Shown here piece by piece: positions 6,702-13,669 of a DNA stretch of 23,440 nt. Under the pieces are notes generated by a model that saw only the letters and a program-made list of their open reading frames with translations, searched no databases and was not told the origin of the DNA. Where the stretch lies: NCBI GenBank assembly GCA_033809415.1, contig JAPXLT010000040.1:1-23440 (forward strand). The letters run 5' to 3'. The stretch's first letter is position 1. Every line of letters starts with the position of its first letter. This stretch comes from JAQVUB01 sp033809415 (GTDB lineage Bacteria > Verrucomicrobiota > Lentisphaeria > Oligosphaerales > Oligosphaeraceae). Made by a program: the position numbers and the translations under genes.

Positions 6702-7757
6702 CTAATACTGGATTGTGACGGTTTTCTTGCTGTCGATGGATTCTTGTTCAGCCATGACCATGCGGAAGGAATCGACGATTTCTTCGAGGTTCTGGTATTT
6801 GTCCGGTTTGACTCCATTTTTGACGCATTTTACGAAGTATGCCAATTCCTGGTGCCATCCGGTCGGCAGTGCCGGATCAGCCACCTGTGGGGTTTCGACC
6901 GTTCCGTTTTCCCAGTGGATTTTATATCCGTTGTTATCCAGCTGCAAGGTGGCTTTTTCACAGATGATCAGGAAGCTCATCTCGAAGGGCACGGTTTTTG
7001 CTGCTCCCCAGCCGCCTTCTGCGGTAATCAGGATATCATTGCCATAGTCATAAGCGGCGATCACGTGATCGACGCTTGCATCACTGCGCAACGCCTTAGC
7101 GCCGAAGGCAGTCACTGCCTTCGGGCGTCCGAAGAAATAGCGCACGGCATCCACGTCATGCATGTGCATATCCAGCAGTGCTCCTCCGCAGATATCAAAT
7201 TTGCAGAACCAGTTATTCCAAGCGCCGCCGCCATCTGCCGTCGGTGAAATTCGACGGAATGTCGCACATTTCAGTTTTCCGAATGTTCCGGCCAGGAGTT
7301 CTTCGCGCGCATGGCGGTATTCCGGCCAGGCGCGGATGCACAGCCCCACGTTGAAGAAACGGTCGCTTTTTTTCACTGCGGCGACGATTTCCTCCATCTG
7401 TTCGAGATCGCGGCAAAGGGGCTTTTCGGAGAAGACGTGACGATTAGCCGCCAGTGCTGCCAAGATCATATCCTTATGCCATGGGGTTGGTATGCAGATA
7501 TCGACCATATCGAGTTCTTCGTTTCGGATCATCTCGAGTCCGTCTGCGTAGGCTGTGATTCCGGTCAGGTCCAGGGGAATGGAATTGTCGGCATTGCCGA
7601 TATTTCCCCAGACCGTGCTGATATCGCCTGCGCGGCGTTTCGCATCGATGTCAGCCACGGCAACAACCTGTGCGTCCGGCAAATCCTGATAAATGCGAAA
7701 ATGGGTCGTGCCCATGAAACCCAAACCGATGATACCAATTCTGACTTTTTTCGACAT
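6702..7757 (-). CDS. Gfo/Idh/MocA-family NAD(P)-dependent oxidoreductase
   Basis: A 351-residue cytosolic protein with the standard two-domain layout. The N-terminal Rossmann fold has GIIGLGFMG (8-16) for the dinucleotide and the EKP motif (111-113, K112 catalytic in the family). The C-terminal domain has GGALLDMHMHDVD (191-203), with H200 at the usual substrate-binding position. Members oxidise or reduce sugars, inositols and sugar derivatives; the substrate cannot be told from sequence. AAGGAG lies 7 nt upstream of the ATG. It appears monocistronic, flanked by repeat-filled gaps. Given the nearby glycan-active genes, a role in sugar catabolism is a reasonable inference. Confidence 0.92.
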   Translation of the reverse strand: MSKKVRIGIIGLGFMGTTHFRIYQDLPDAQVVAVADIDAKRRAGDISTVWGNIGNADNSIPLDLTGITAYADGLEMIRNEELDMVDICIPTPWHKDMILAALAANRHVFSEKPLCRDLEQMEEIVAAVKKSDRFFNVGLCIRAWPEYRHAREELLAGTFGKLKCATFRRISPTADGGGAWNNWFCKFDICGGALLDMHMHDVDAVRYFFGRPKAVTAFGAKALRSDASVDHVIAAYDYGNDILITAEGGWGAAKTVPFEMSFLIICEKATLQLDNNGYKIHWENGTVETPQVADPALPTGWHQELAYFVKCVKNGVKPDKYQNLEEIVDSFRMVMAEQESIDSKKTVTIQY

Positions 7758-7842
7758 GATACACTCCTTAGATAATTTTTGTTAATAGAAACTCCCTGTT
7801 GCTTAATTTATACGCTCCCAAAACGATAGCAAGCCAACAAAA

Positions 7843-7975
7843 TTTTTTTAACCACGAAAAGACACGAAAAAACTTGGCGCGGACTGATCGCCCGCAACCC
7901 ACACGGACTTTACACGGACGGGACACGGACGAGACACGGACGGGACACGGACGGGACAGACAAGTCCCCCTGCAC
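7843..7975 (+). repeat. A' box followed by inverted 11-mer array
   Basis: TTTTTTTAACCACGAAAAG continues to ACTTGGCGCGGACTGATCGC and CCGCAACCC, the A' variant also seen at 16886 and, inverted, at 13580-13632. Five 11-mers follow (about 7911-7965), the reverse complement of GTCCGTGT+NNN. The stretch 7758-7842 is AT-rich 5' flank of the Gfo/Idh/MocA gene, with no clear promoter. Confidence 0.85.
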
Positions 7976-8012
7976 CCTACCACCTGCCTCTGTCATTCAG
8001 CAGGAAAAGACT

Positions 8013-8059
8013 AAAGGCACCACACAACCGGGACGGTTGCGCCACTTTTAAAACCGCAC
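8013..8059 (+). repeat. Hairpin repeat with CAACCG-GGA-CGGTTG stem
   Basis: AAAGGCACCACA resembles the right arm and tail of the H3 hairpin. It is followed by CAACCG-GGA-CGGTTG (8025-8039) and CGCCACTTTTAAAACCGCAC. The hairpin and its right flank recur inverted at 17330-17364 with few changes. Confidence 0.75.
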
Positions 8060-8084
8060 CCCTCCTTCCGCCACTCGCCACTAA

Positions 8085-8180
8085 CCTTCACCCTTCACCC
8101 TTCACCCTTCACCCTTCACCCTTCACCCTTCACCCTGCACCCTGCACCCTGCACCACGCACCCCGCACCCCGCACCCTCA
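8085..8180 (+). repeat. CACC+NNN 7-mer array
   Basis: About thirteen 7-mers with the CACC core constant and the triplet changing in blocks: CTT repeatedly, then CTG, ACG, CCG and finally CTC. It ends about 50 bp before the MEMO1/AMMECR1 gene. Confidence 0.88.
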
Positions 8181-8230
8181 TTTGCGAAAGAGCAGTATGG
8201 GGGATATATTGATTTTGGAGGCAAAGAAAC

Positions 8231-9718
8231 ATGAGTAACACATTAGGCAAGCATTCCCGTCCTTCCGTTTTGGAATCGACATTGGCTGGCAGCTGGTATC
8301 CGGCTGGTGCAACGCAGCTTCGGACTATTATCGAGCAGAGGCTGGCAGAACTGCCGCCGGCAAAGCAACCCTCGCAGCGACGCAATATTTTGATTTTGCC
8401 GCATGCCGGCTATGTTTATTCCCTTCCGACTGCGGTCTATGGCATCCAGGCCATTCAGGGGCAGTCTTTCAAGCGAGTTCTGCTTCTGGCACCCAGCCAC
8501 CGCGCCTGGCTTCCGGGTCAGCTGTCGGCGCCGGAAGCGGATGCCGTAAGAACTCCATTGGGCGACATCCCGCTGGACACTGCGGGCATCCGGGAGCTTT
8601 CCAGCAATTTCCCGGTAATTTTGTCGGATGCCATACACCAGCAGGAACATGCCGCTCAGATTCTCTATCCGTTGCTGCAGTATGCCCTGAAGGATTTTTG
8701 CGTACTGCCGGTGATTGTCGGAAGTTTGCAGCCCGATGCACTCGAGCGCGCAGCAACTGCCCTCGCTCGATTATGGGATGCGGACACCCTGCTGCTGATC
8801 AGTTCGGATTTTACGCATTACGGCGAAGATTTTCAGTTCACCCCATTTCCGAAAGACCCGGCGGGATCGGTGCGGCGGCTAGACCTGGGTGCTTTCGAGT
8901 TGCTGCAAAAGCAGGATCGTGCGGGTTTTATGGATTATCTGGAACAAAGCGGCGCCACCATTTGCGGACAGTATCCGCTGGCACTGATGCTCGAGATGCT
9001 CAAAGGCGACGCCGGGCTGACCCTGCTGCATTACAGCAACAGCCTCGAACAAAACCGGGTAGCAGACCACTTTGTTTGCTACCTGGCAGCCGCCGGATGG
9101 GACGCTCGGGCAGCCGAAAAACCGGATTCCAGCGTGAGCGTGCTGCCCCTCGAGGATCGCAGATTGCTGCTGTCCTTCGCTCGGCGCGCCATCGAATACG
9201 TTTTCCAACACCGTGTTCCATGCCCAGCGAAGCATTTTGCCGCTGAGGCGACAGCGGCCACAAAGCAGGAAATGGCCTGTTTTGTCACCTTGACCAAGCG
9301 TTCCAGCGGGCATTTGCGTGGTTGCATTGGCGAAATCACTGCTTTCCGCCCGCTTTATCAGTCGGTGACGGCTCGGGCAGTTGACGCTGCCTTCCGTGAT
9401 TATCGGTTTCAACCGCTCACGGAATCGGAATATGCGGACATAGCTATTGAAATTTCAGCGTTGACGCCGGAAAAGGAGGTAGCCTCCTGGCGCGATATTC
9501 AGATTGGCAAGCATGGCATGACCCTGTCGCTGCAAGGCAGCTCAGCTGTCTTCCTGCCGCAAGTTGCCCCAGAACAGGGCTGGGACTTGGAAACAACACT
9601 GACCGAACTCTCCCGCAAAGCTGGACTGCCCGGCAATGCCTGGCAGAATCCAAAGACAAAATTCACGGTATTCGAAGCAATTGTCTTCAGCGAAGATTCC
9701 CTAGGCGGACTCTGCTGA
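8231..9718 (+). CDS. MEMO1 + AMMECR1 fusion (AmmeMemoRadiSam proteins B and A)
   Basis: A 495-residue fusion. Residues 10-290 are a MEMO1-like domain of the LigB-dioxygenase fold. The metal-site residues of human MEMO1 (H49, H81, D189, H192, C244) correspond to H58 (LPHAGY), H90 (APSH), D193 and H196 (SSDFTHYG) and C245 (TICG). Residues 310-490 are an AMMECR1 domain with FVTLTKRSSGHLRGCIGEI. These two domains and a radical SAM enzyme form the AmmeMemoRadiSam system, whose reaction is still unsettled; involvement in radical-mediated modification of a macromolecule has been proposed. TTGGAG lies 10 nt upstream of the ATG. The 3' end overlaps that of the convergent radical SAM gene by 32 bp. All three components are therefore present within 2.4 kb. 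Confidence 0.93.
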   Translation: MSNTLGKHSRPSVLESTLAGSWYPAGATQLRTIIEQRLAELPPAKQPSQRRNILILPHAGYVYSLPTAVYGIQAIQGQSFKRVLLLAPSHRAWLPGQLSAPEADAVRTPLGDIPLDTAGIRELSSNFPVILSDAIHQQEHAAQILYPLLQYALKDFCVLPVIVGSLQPDALERAATALARLWDADTLLLISSDFTHYGEDFQFTPFPKDPAGSVRRLDLGAFELLQKQDRAGFMDYLEQSGATICGQYPLALMLEMLKGDAGLTLLHYSNSLEQNRVADHFVCYLAAAGWDARAAEKPDSSVSVLPLEDRRLLLSFARRAIEYVFQHRVPCPAKHFAAEATAATKQEMACFVTLTKRSSGHLRGCIGEITAFRPLYQSVTARAVDAAFRDYRFQPLTESEYADIAIEISALTPEKEVASWRDIQIGKHGMTLSLQGSSAVFLPQVAPEQGWDLETTLTELSRKAGLPGNAWQNPKTKFTVFEAIVFSEDSLGGLC

Positions 9719-10568
9719 AGCCGCGTTGTGCAGCCAGGTCGCGGATATGAAAGAGGGTGCTTGCCGGCGTCGGCGGGGCAGTGAAGCCGCCGGATGGGAA
9801 ATAGGCGGAAAAATGCACTGCCGTATCAGTGCCCAGTTCCTGCGCGATCCAGTCCAGCAAAGCGATAATTAGTTCGTCATCATCGTTATATCCCGGGATC
9901 ACCAGATTGGTCACCTCGAGATGGCTGCCGCTGACATGGCGCAGATGACGGCAGCTCTCGAGTACCGTCTCGAGGGAAGCTCCGCAGAGGTTCCGGTAGA
10001 ATTTATCTGAAAATCCCTTGATGTCAATATTTGCGGCATCGATGAGCGCATACAGTTCCTGTCGCGGTTCGGGGTTGATCCAGCCATTGCTGACTAGGAC
10101 GGTGCCCAGTCCGGCAGCTCGCGCTTCTTTGGCGATGGCCACTGCATATTCCAGAAAGACCGTTGGCTCATTGTAGGTAAAAGCGATGCTTTCGCAGGCA
10201 TTGCGCCGCGCCAGATCGATGATTTGCGCCGGTTCCATTCGGGGATATTCTCGACTGCGGTCTGACCCCGAACGCGACAATGAATCATTCTGACAGAAAC
10301 GGCAACTGAGATTGCAGCCGAACGTACCAATGGAAAAAGTCCGGCTGCCGCTTTTCCAGAAGGCCAGCGGCTTCTTTTCTATCGGATCAACCTGCAATGC
10401 CGCCGGATGCCCATACACCAGACTGAAAAGTTCCCCGGCACGGTTCATGCGCACCCGGCACAAGCCCGTCTTGCCAGGCTTGATCACACAAGCATGCGGA
10501 CAGAGCATGCAGCGAACAGCCTGCTCCGGCAATGCCTGATAATATCGCGCTAATGTCAATTTGTCCAT
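9687..10568 (-). CDS. AmmeMemoRadiSam system radical SAM enzyme (AmrS-like)
   Basis: A 293-residue radical SAM protein. Its N-terminus has the family signature C20-x2-C23-x3-C27...C37 (CMLCPHAC, GKTGLCRVR). The [4Fe-4S]/SAM motif is CNLSCRFC (C85, C89, C92). Typical conserved blocks follow: AFTYNEPTVFLEYA, VLVSNGWINPEP and NIDIKGFSDKFYRNLCGA. It partners the MEMO1/AMMECR1 fusion encoded convergently. The protein ends at SRVRLGNLR. Many relatives continue some 40 residues with two CxxC pairs, absent here, so this is a short form; the last codons lie inside the 3' end of the neighbouring gene. No strong Shine-Dalgarno sequence is evident. Cytoplasmic; substrate unknown. Confidence 0.93.
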   Translation of the reverse strand: MDKLTLARYYQALPEQAVRCMLCPHACVIKPGKTGLCRVRMNRAGELFSLVYGHPAALQVDPIEKKPLAFWKSGSRTFSIGTFGCNLSCRFCQNDSLSRSGSDRSREYPRMEPAQIIDLARRNACESIAFTYNEPTVFLEYAVAIAKEARAAGLGTVLVSNGWINPEPRQELYALIDAANIDIKGFSDKFYRNLCGASLETVLESCRHLRHVSGSHLEVTNLVIPGYNDDDELIIALLDWIAQELGTDTAVHFSAYFPSGGFTAPPTPASTLFHIRDLAAQRGFSRVRLGNLR

Positions 10569-10632
10569 GCCAGTTACTTTAAATCCCCATTTGCCCTATT
10601 ACAAATGACGGATCAAATCAAGCCGGAGACTA

Positions 10633-10971
10633 TTTTTGTCCACGGAAAGCACGGAAAACTCGGAAAATTTTCGTAATACTATTGCCCAACTTCTTCTTTT
10701 TTGTGCAAGATTTTCAAAAAACCGATGCGCAAGTTACTGGCTTTGAGGGTCTTTCTCATTTTTGAGAATTTTTTTGAACTTTTTGATTTTTCAGTAATGA
10801 AAGAGGAAAACCGGCTTCATGCCGGCGAGCCGCCGGCGCTCCATATCGCCTCCGACTGAAAAAGTAAAGCCGACCTTGACACACAAGAATTTTGGCAGAG
10901 CAGGCTCATCCGTCAGAGCAGCAACCCATAGAAAAAAATTCCGAGTTTTCCGTGCTTTCCGTGGTTAAAAA
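10633..10971. mobile_element. MITE-like element with perfect 26-bp inverted ends
   Basis: A 26-bp sequence starting CCACGGAAAGCACGG at 10640-10665 is repeated exactly, inverted, at 10939-10964, with T-rich sequence outside each end. The 273-bp interior has no gene. It holds an inverted, diverged E module (about 10671-10760), the hairpin GCCGGCG-AGC-CGCCGGC (10821-10837), and GTAAAGCCGACCTTG (10864-10878), which is shared with 13507-13521. It could be a non-autonomous mobile element or two inverted A boxes that enclose other modules. No target-site duplication is obvious. Confidence 0.55.
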
Positions 10972-10994
10972 CCTGCACCCTGCACCCTGCACCC
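10972..10994 (+). repeat. Short CACC+NNN array abutting the purC stop codon
   Basis: Three CACC units (triplets CTG, CTG, CTT) end precisely at the minus-strand TAA stop of purC, so that strand reads TAA then GGGTGCAGGG. Confidence 0.8.
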
Positions 10995-11675
10995 TTACTC
11001 GAGCATCAGGCGCACGACTTCGTCTGGTTGCAGCCATTTACCATCTTTGAAGCAGCGCATATTTCCTGCTGAGATTTCATCGATCAGCAGCAATTCGCCT
11101 TTTTCATTGCGTCCATATTCGAATTTAATATCATAGAGTTCGAGTCCTTTGGCTGCCAGTTCACGCTTGACGATTGCGCCGATTTTCAGCGTCATTTCCT
11201 TGAGCAGATCGTATTCTTCGGCAGTCATGACGCCAAGCATGACCAAGGCATCCTTGATAACTAGAGGATCGTTGCGTGCATCATCCTTGAAGGTCATTTC
11301 CACCAGTCCCGGCAGTTCCTGGCCCTCGCGGCAGTAATCACCATAGCGGCGGAAAAACGAACCAACCGCCTTGTAGCGCAGCACGACCTCGACGCCCTTG
11401 CCAAAGGGTTTGCATGGCACTACATTCATCGTCACGGCATCGGGATCGCAGCTCAGATAATGCGTCCGGATGCCGGCTTTGGCCAATGCCTCGAAGAAGA
11501 ACCGGGTCAGCAGCAGGCAGTTGCGTCCATTGCCCTGGATCTTAGCACCAACCGTATTGGCACCAGGATCAAAAACCCCGTCTGCTCCAGTTACATCATC
11601 CTTGAATTGCAGCTGATAATTGCCATCCGGAAGACGATATACGTCCTTGGTCTTGCCTTTGTAAACTAATTCCAT
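10995..11675 (-). CDS. purC: Phosphoribosylaminoimidazole-succinocarboxamide synthase
   Basis: A 226-residue SAICAR synthetase, which joins CAIR and aspartate using ATP in de novo purine synthesis, in the cytoplasm. Recognisable are VYKGKTKDVY (ATP-binding N-terminus), KDDVTGADG, the NVVPCKPF and VVLRYKAVGSFFRRYG blocks, KDDARNDPLV, DIKFEYGRN and LIDEISAGNMRCF near the C-terminus. Length is slightly below the usual 235-240. The ATG at 11675 has a GAGGG motif about 8 nt upstream. No other purine genes are nearby, so it stands alone, between repeat-filled gaps. The stop codon is joined directly to a CACC array. Confidence 0.95.
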   Translation of the reverse strand: MELVYKGKTKDVYRLPDGNYQLQFKDDVTGADGVFDPGANTVGAKIQGNGRNCLLLTRFFFEALAKAGIRTHYLSCDPDAVTMNVVPCKPFGKGVEVVLRYKAVGSFFRRYGDYCREGQELPGLVEMTFKDDARNDPLVIKDALVMLGVMTAEEYDLLKEMTLKIGAIVKRELAAKGLELYDIKFEYGRNEKGELLLIDEISAGNMRCFKDGKWLQPDEVVRLMLE

Positions 11676-11715
11676 GCGAGTACCCTCTGTAGTTGATCGG
11701 TTGCGTAAAATAAAT

Positions 11716-11744
11716 AATTTATTCGCAAAAAGGAACGATTACAA
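11716..11744 (-). promoter_or_regulatory. Candidate purC promoter
   Basis: On the minus strand TTGTAA (11739-11744), a 17-nt spacer and TAAATT (11716-11721) give four of six matches to each consensus box, about 40 nt upstream of the start codon. Confidence 0.4.
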
Positions 11745-11761
11745 ACTTTTTTCGTACTACT

Positions 11762-11882
11762 GTCCGTGTCCCGTCCGTGCAAAGTCCGTGTAAAGTCCGT
11801 GTAAAGTCCGTGTAAAGTCCGTGTCCCGTCCGTGTCCCGTCCGTGTAAAGTCCGTGTCCCGTCCGTGTCCCGTCCGTGTGGA
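11762..11882 (+). repeat. GTCCGTGT+NNN array, 11 units of 11 bp
   Basis: Eleven contiguous 11-mers. The octamer GTCCGTGT is constant except for one T-to-C change. The triplet is CCC, AAA or, in the last unit, GGA. The array lies between the prepilin stop codon (10 bp away) and the purC promoter region. Confidence 0.95.
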
Positions 11883-11891
11883 GTAGTTATT

Positions 11892-12599
11892 TCAATTTTT
11901 TGGATAAGCTCCGGCCATTACATTATTTTCTCTAAACCATGTCCAGCCATTGGTAGCTCTTACCGAGTCCCCGAGCTTTCCTTCGGCCACTGCTTCAACA
12001 TGTCCGTCGCCAAAAAGGATATTGCAGCGTCCCCCGTGCCGGAAATGCGGCAAGCCGGCAGCGCCTTGGGCATAGTTATTGTCGTCAATGCAGTATTGTT
12101 GTCGCAGCGGGTTGTTTCGCGCTGCAGAATCACCGACCAGGATCATTTCCCCTGCTGATTTCCACGTTCTCTTTACTGCACCATTCAACAGAAACTTGGG
12201 CTGGGCATCCATACGGTAGCGGCAGTTCGAACCGAATTGCGAAGGCATGCGCATCCCGTATGACCCGTTGAATTTGAGTCCGGGCATCGGGCAGGTGACA
12301 ATGGGGTCTGCCTTCTGTTCCATATTTGTATTGACTGAATAGCGCAGATATCCGCCTATGTACAAATCAAGAGTCCAGAGATGCGCTGGCGAATACTTTG
12401 TCACAATCGGTGGGAGCCAGTCTTCATAATCATCCATATAGGCTTGCAGAGCAAGGTTTAACTGTTTGAGATTGGACTGACAGGTGACTGCGATTGCCTT
12501 GCTGCGAGCCTTGCCTAACGCCGGCAGAAGCATCGAAGCAAGTATGGCGATGATGGCGATCACGACCAGCAGTTCAATAAGAGTAAAGCACCTTTTCAT
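11892..12599 (-). CDS. Prepilin-like protein with HX9DG-type C-terminus
   Basis: A 235-residue type II secretion/type IV pilin-like protein. It starts MKRCFTLIELLVVIA, with the prepilin transmembrane helix and E at +5 of the mature form. The residue before the cleavage site is Cys rather than the usual Gly. The C-terminal part has HFRHGGRCNILFGDGHVEAV, the H-X9-DG motif of the prepilin-like proteins abundant in Lentisphaerota and Planctomycetes. It should be membrane-anchored with the globular part outside the cytoplasmic membrane. AAGGAGG sits 7 nt upstream of the ATG at 12599, which rules out the longer frame from 12653. It follows the small secreted-protein gene by 40 bp and is probably co-transcribed. 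No pilus assembly genes are near. Confidence 0.9.
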   Translation of the reverse strand: MKRCFTLIELLVVIAIIAILASMLLPALGKARSKAIAVTCQSNLKQLNLALQAYMDDYEDWLPPIVTKYSPAHLWTLDLYIGGYLRYSVNTNMEQKADPIVTCPMPGLKFNGSYGMRMPSQFGSNCRYRMDAQPKFLLNGAVKRTWKSAGEMILVGDSAARNNPLRQQYCIDDNNYAQGAAGLPHFRHGGRCNILFGDGHVEAVAEGKLGDSVRATNGWTWFRENNVMAGAYPKN

Positions 12600-12639
12600 T
12601 TTGATACCTCCTTTGTGTGTAAAAATGGCGAGCATATAT

Positions 12640-13110
12640 TCATGGTGCGACAATGGTCAGATAAAAAAAGGCGGAACGGTACAGATCGGTTTTTACAGAC
12701 GGCTTCTGTTCACGGAACAAGCCTCGCAACTCGAGTTTGTAATCCCCCGCAGGCCAGGAAGCCGTGTCAAATTCCAGAGTAACTTCCCCGGGCTGGCGTT
12801 TCACGCTCTTGAACCAGTGCCAGCCGCTGATGTGAATACCGCGCCAGCGTGGGTCCGGGTTTTTACCTACTGGAAGCCCGGTAGCTTCGGGAAAGGCTTT
12901 TGGCACAAATGGGAGATAAGCGGCGAGGAGATATCCGGAGAGGTGGCGGTCTTCCGGAAATGAGTAATCGACCTTGACGTGCAGTTTGTCACCGCTTTTC
13001 AGAATCCGTGGCTGCGCCTCCGCTTTGATGACGATATCGCTTGCATCGGCAAAAAGACTCGCTGCACCGAAAATGAAAATCAACAGACAGATTTTTTTCA
13101 TGGTCTTCAT
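12640..13110 (-). CDS. Small secreted protein of unknown function
   Basis: A 156-residue protein with a signal peptide (MKKICLLIFIFGAASLFADA from Met4, likely cleaved after residue 21-23). The mature part is predicted beta-rich, with segments such as GDKLHVKVDYSFPED, GEVTLEFDTASWPAGDYKLELRG, reminiscent of an Ig-like or chaperone-type beta-sandwich, though I cannot assign a family. It shares an operon with the prepilin-like gene downstream. The start is ambiguous: ATG at 13110 or 13101, neither with a clear Shine-Dalgarno sequence. The first ATG falls exactly at the end of an E-module repeat. Possibly a periplasmic or surface protein acting with the prepilin; this is inference. Confidence 0.65.
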   Translation of the reverse strand: MKTMKKICLLIFIFGAASLFADASDIVIKAEAQPRILKSGDKLHVKVDYSFPEDRHLSGYLLAAYLPFVPKAFPEATGLPVGKNPDPRWRGIHISGWHWFKSVKRQPGEVTLEFDTASWPAGDYKLELRGLFREQKPSVKTDLYRSAFFYLTIVAP

Positions 13111-13200
13111 ACTATTGCCAAACTTCTTCTTTTTGGGGAAAGATTTTTCTGAAAAGAAATCTCCAAGTCATTGGCATACAGCCTCTTTTGAGATGCCGAA
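13111..13200 (-). repeat. E module, inverted copy
   Basis: Read on the minus strand this is GCCAATGACTTGGAGATT, continuing to AAGAAGTTTGGCAATAGTA, matching the copies at 46-116 and 17205-17275. Its end forms the immediate 5' flank, and possibly the first start codon, of the small secreted-protein gene. Confidence 0.85.
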
Positions 13201-13223
13201 AATTCCCGTTTTTTCTCCGACAT

Positions 13224-13483
13224 AGCCCGGAGGGCTGCACAATAATAACCCCCGGTGACCGAGCCCGGAGGGCGAGGGAACCGGGGGTGGGCGGCACCCA
13301 AGAACCCGCGCCCGTAGGGCGGCACAAACGCAGTCTTGTCGAAGACCTTGAGCAGCTGGAAGAGTTCATTGCCACTTGTTGTTGCGCCCTCCGGGCGCGG
13401 TTTTTGGGGGAGTCCCTTACCCCGGGTTGCGTCGCGCTCCGCGCTTCCTCACCCGGGGTTATTTTTGTGTGGCGCTTCGCGCC
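13224..13483. repeat. Inverted pair of H1-H2-H3 hairpin elements
   Basis: Copy A (plus strand, 13224-13321): H1 AGCCC-GGA-GGGCT; 11-nt spacer; arm ACCCCCGGT; 6 nt; inner hairpin GCCC-GGA-GGGC; 6 nt; arm ACCGGGGGT; 20-nt spacer; H3 CGCCC-GTA-GGGCG. Copy B (minus strand, 13483 down to 13384): H1 GGCGC-GAA-GCGCC; 11; arm ACCCCGGGT; 6; inner GCGC-GGA-GCGC; 6; arm ACCCGGGGT; 20; H3 GCGCCC-GGA-GGGCGC. Spacer lengths are identical while stems differ but remain paired. A 62-bp segment (13322-13383) separates the two. The pair resembles REP/BIME-type structures, but no transposase gene is present. Confidence 0.85.
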
Positions 13484-13496
13484 GGGCGAGCCTCCG

Positions 13497-13632
13497 ACGC
13501 AATTGCGTAAAGCCGACCTTGGCACATGGCGATCCGTCCGATCTGTCGTCCGTGTAAAGTCCGTGTAAAGTCCGTGTGAGTTGCGGGCGATCAGTCCGCG
13601 CCAAGTCTTTCCGTGTTTTCCGTGGACAAAAG
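13497..13632 (-). repeat. Leader motif, 11-mer array and A' box, inverted
   Basis: A 12-bp palindrome ACGCAATTGCGT (13497-13508) overlaps GTAAAGCCGACCTTG (13507-13521), a motif also in the element at 10864. Next come a CGGATC-like stretch, three GTCCGTGT+NNN units (13549-13581) and the A' box in reverse (about 13580-13632). On the minus strand the order is A' box, 11-mers, CGGATC, then hairpin element, the same as at 16886-17180. Confidence 0.85.
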
Positions 13633-13669
13633 AGTTCCCCTGTTTTTTGCTCGGCGGGATGGGCAATCT

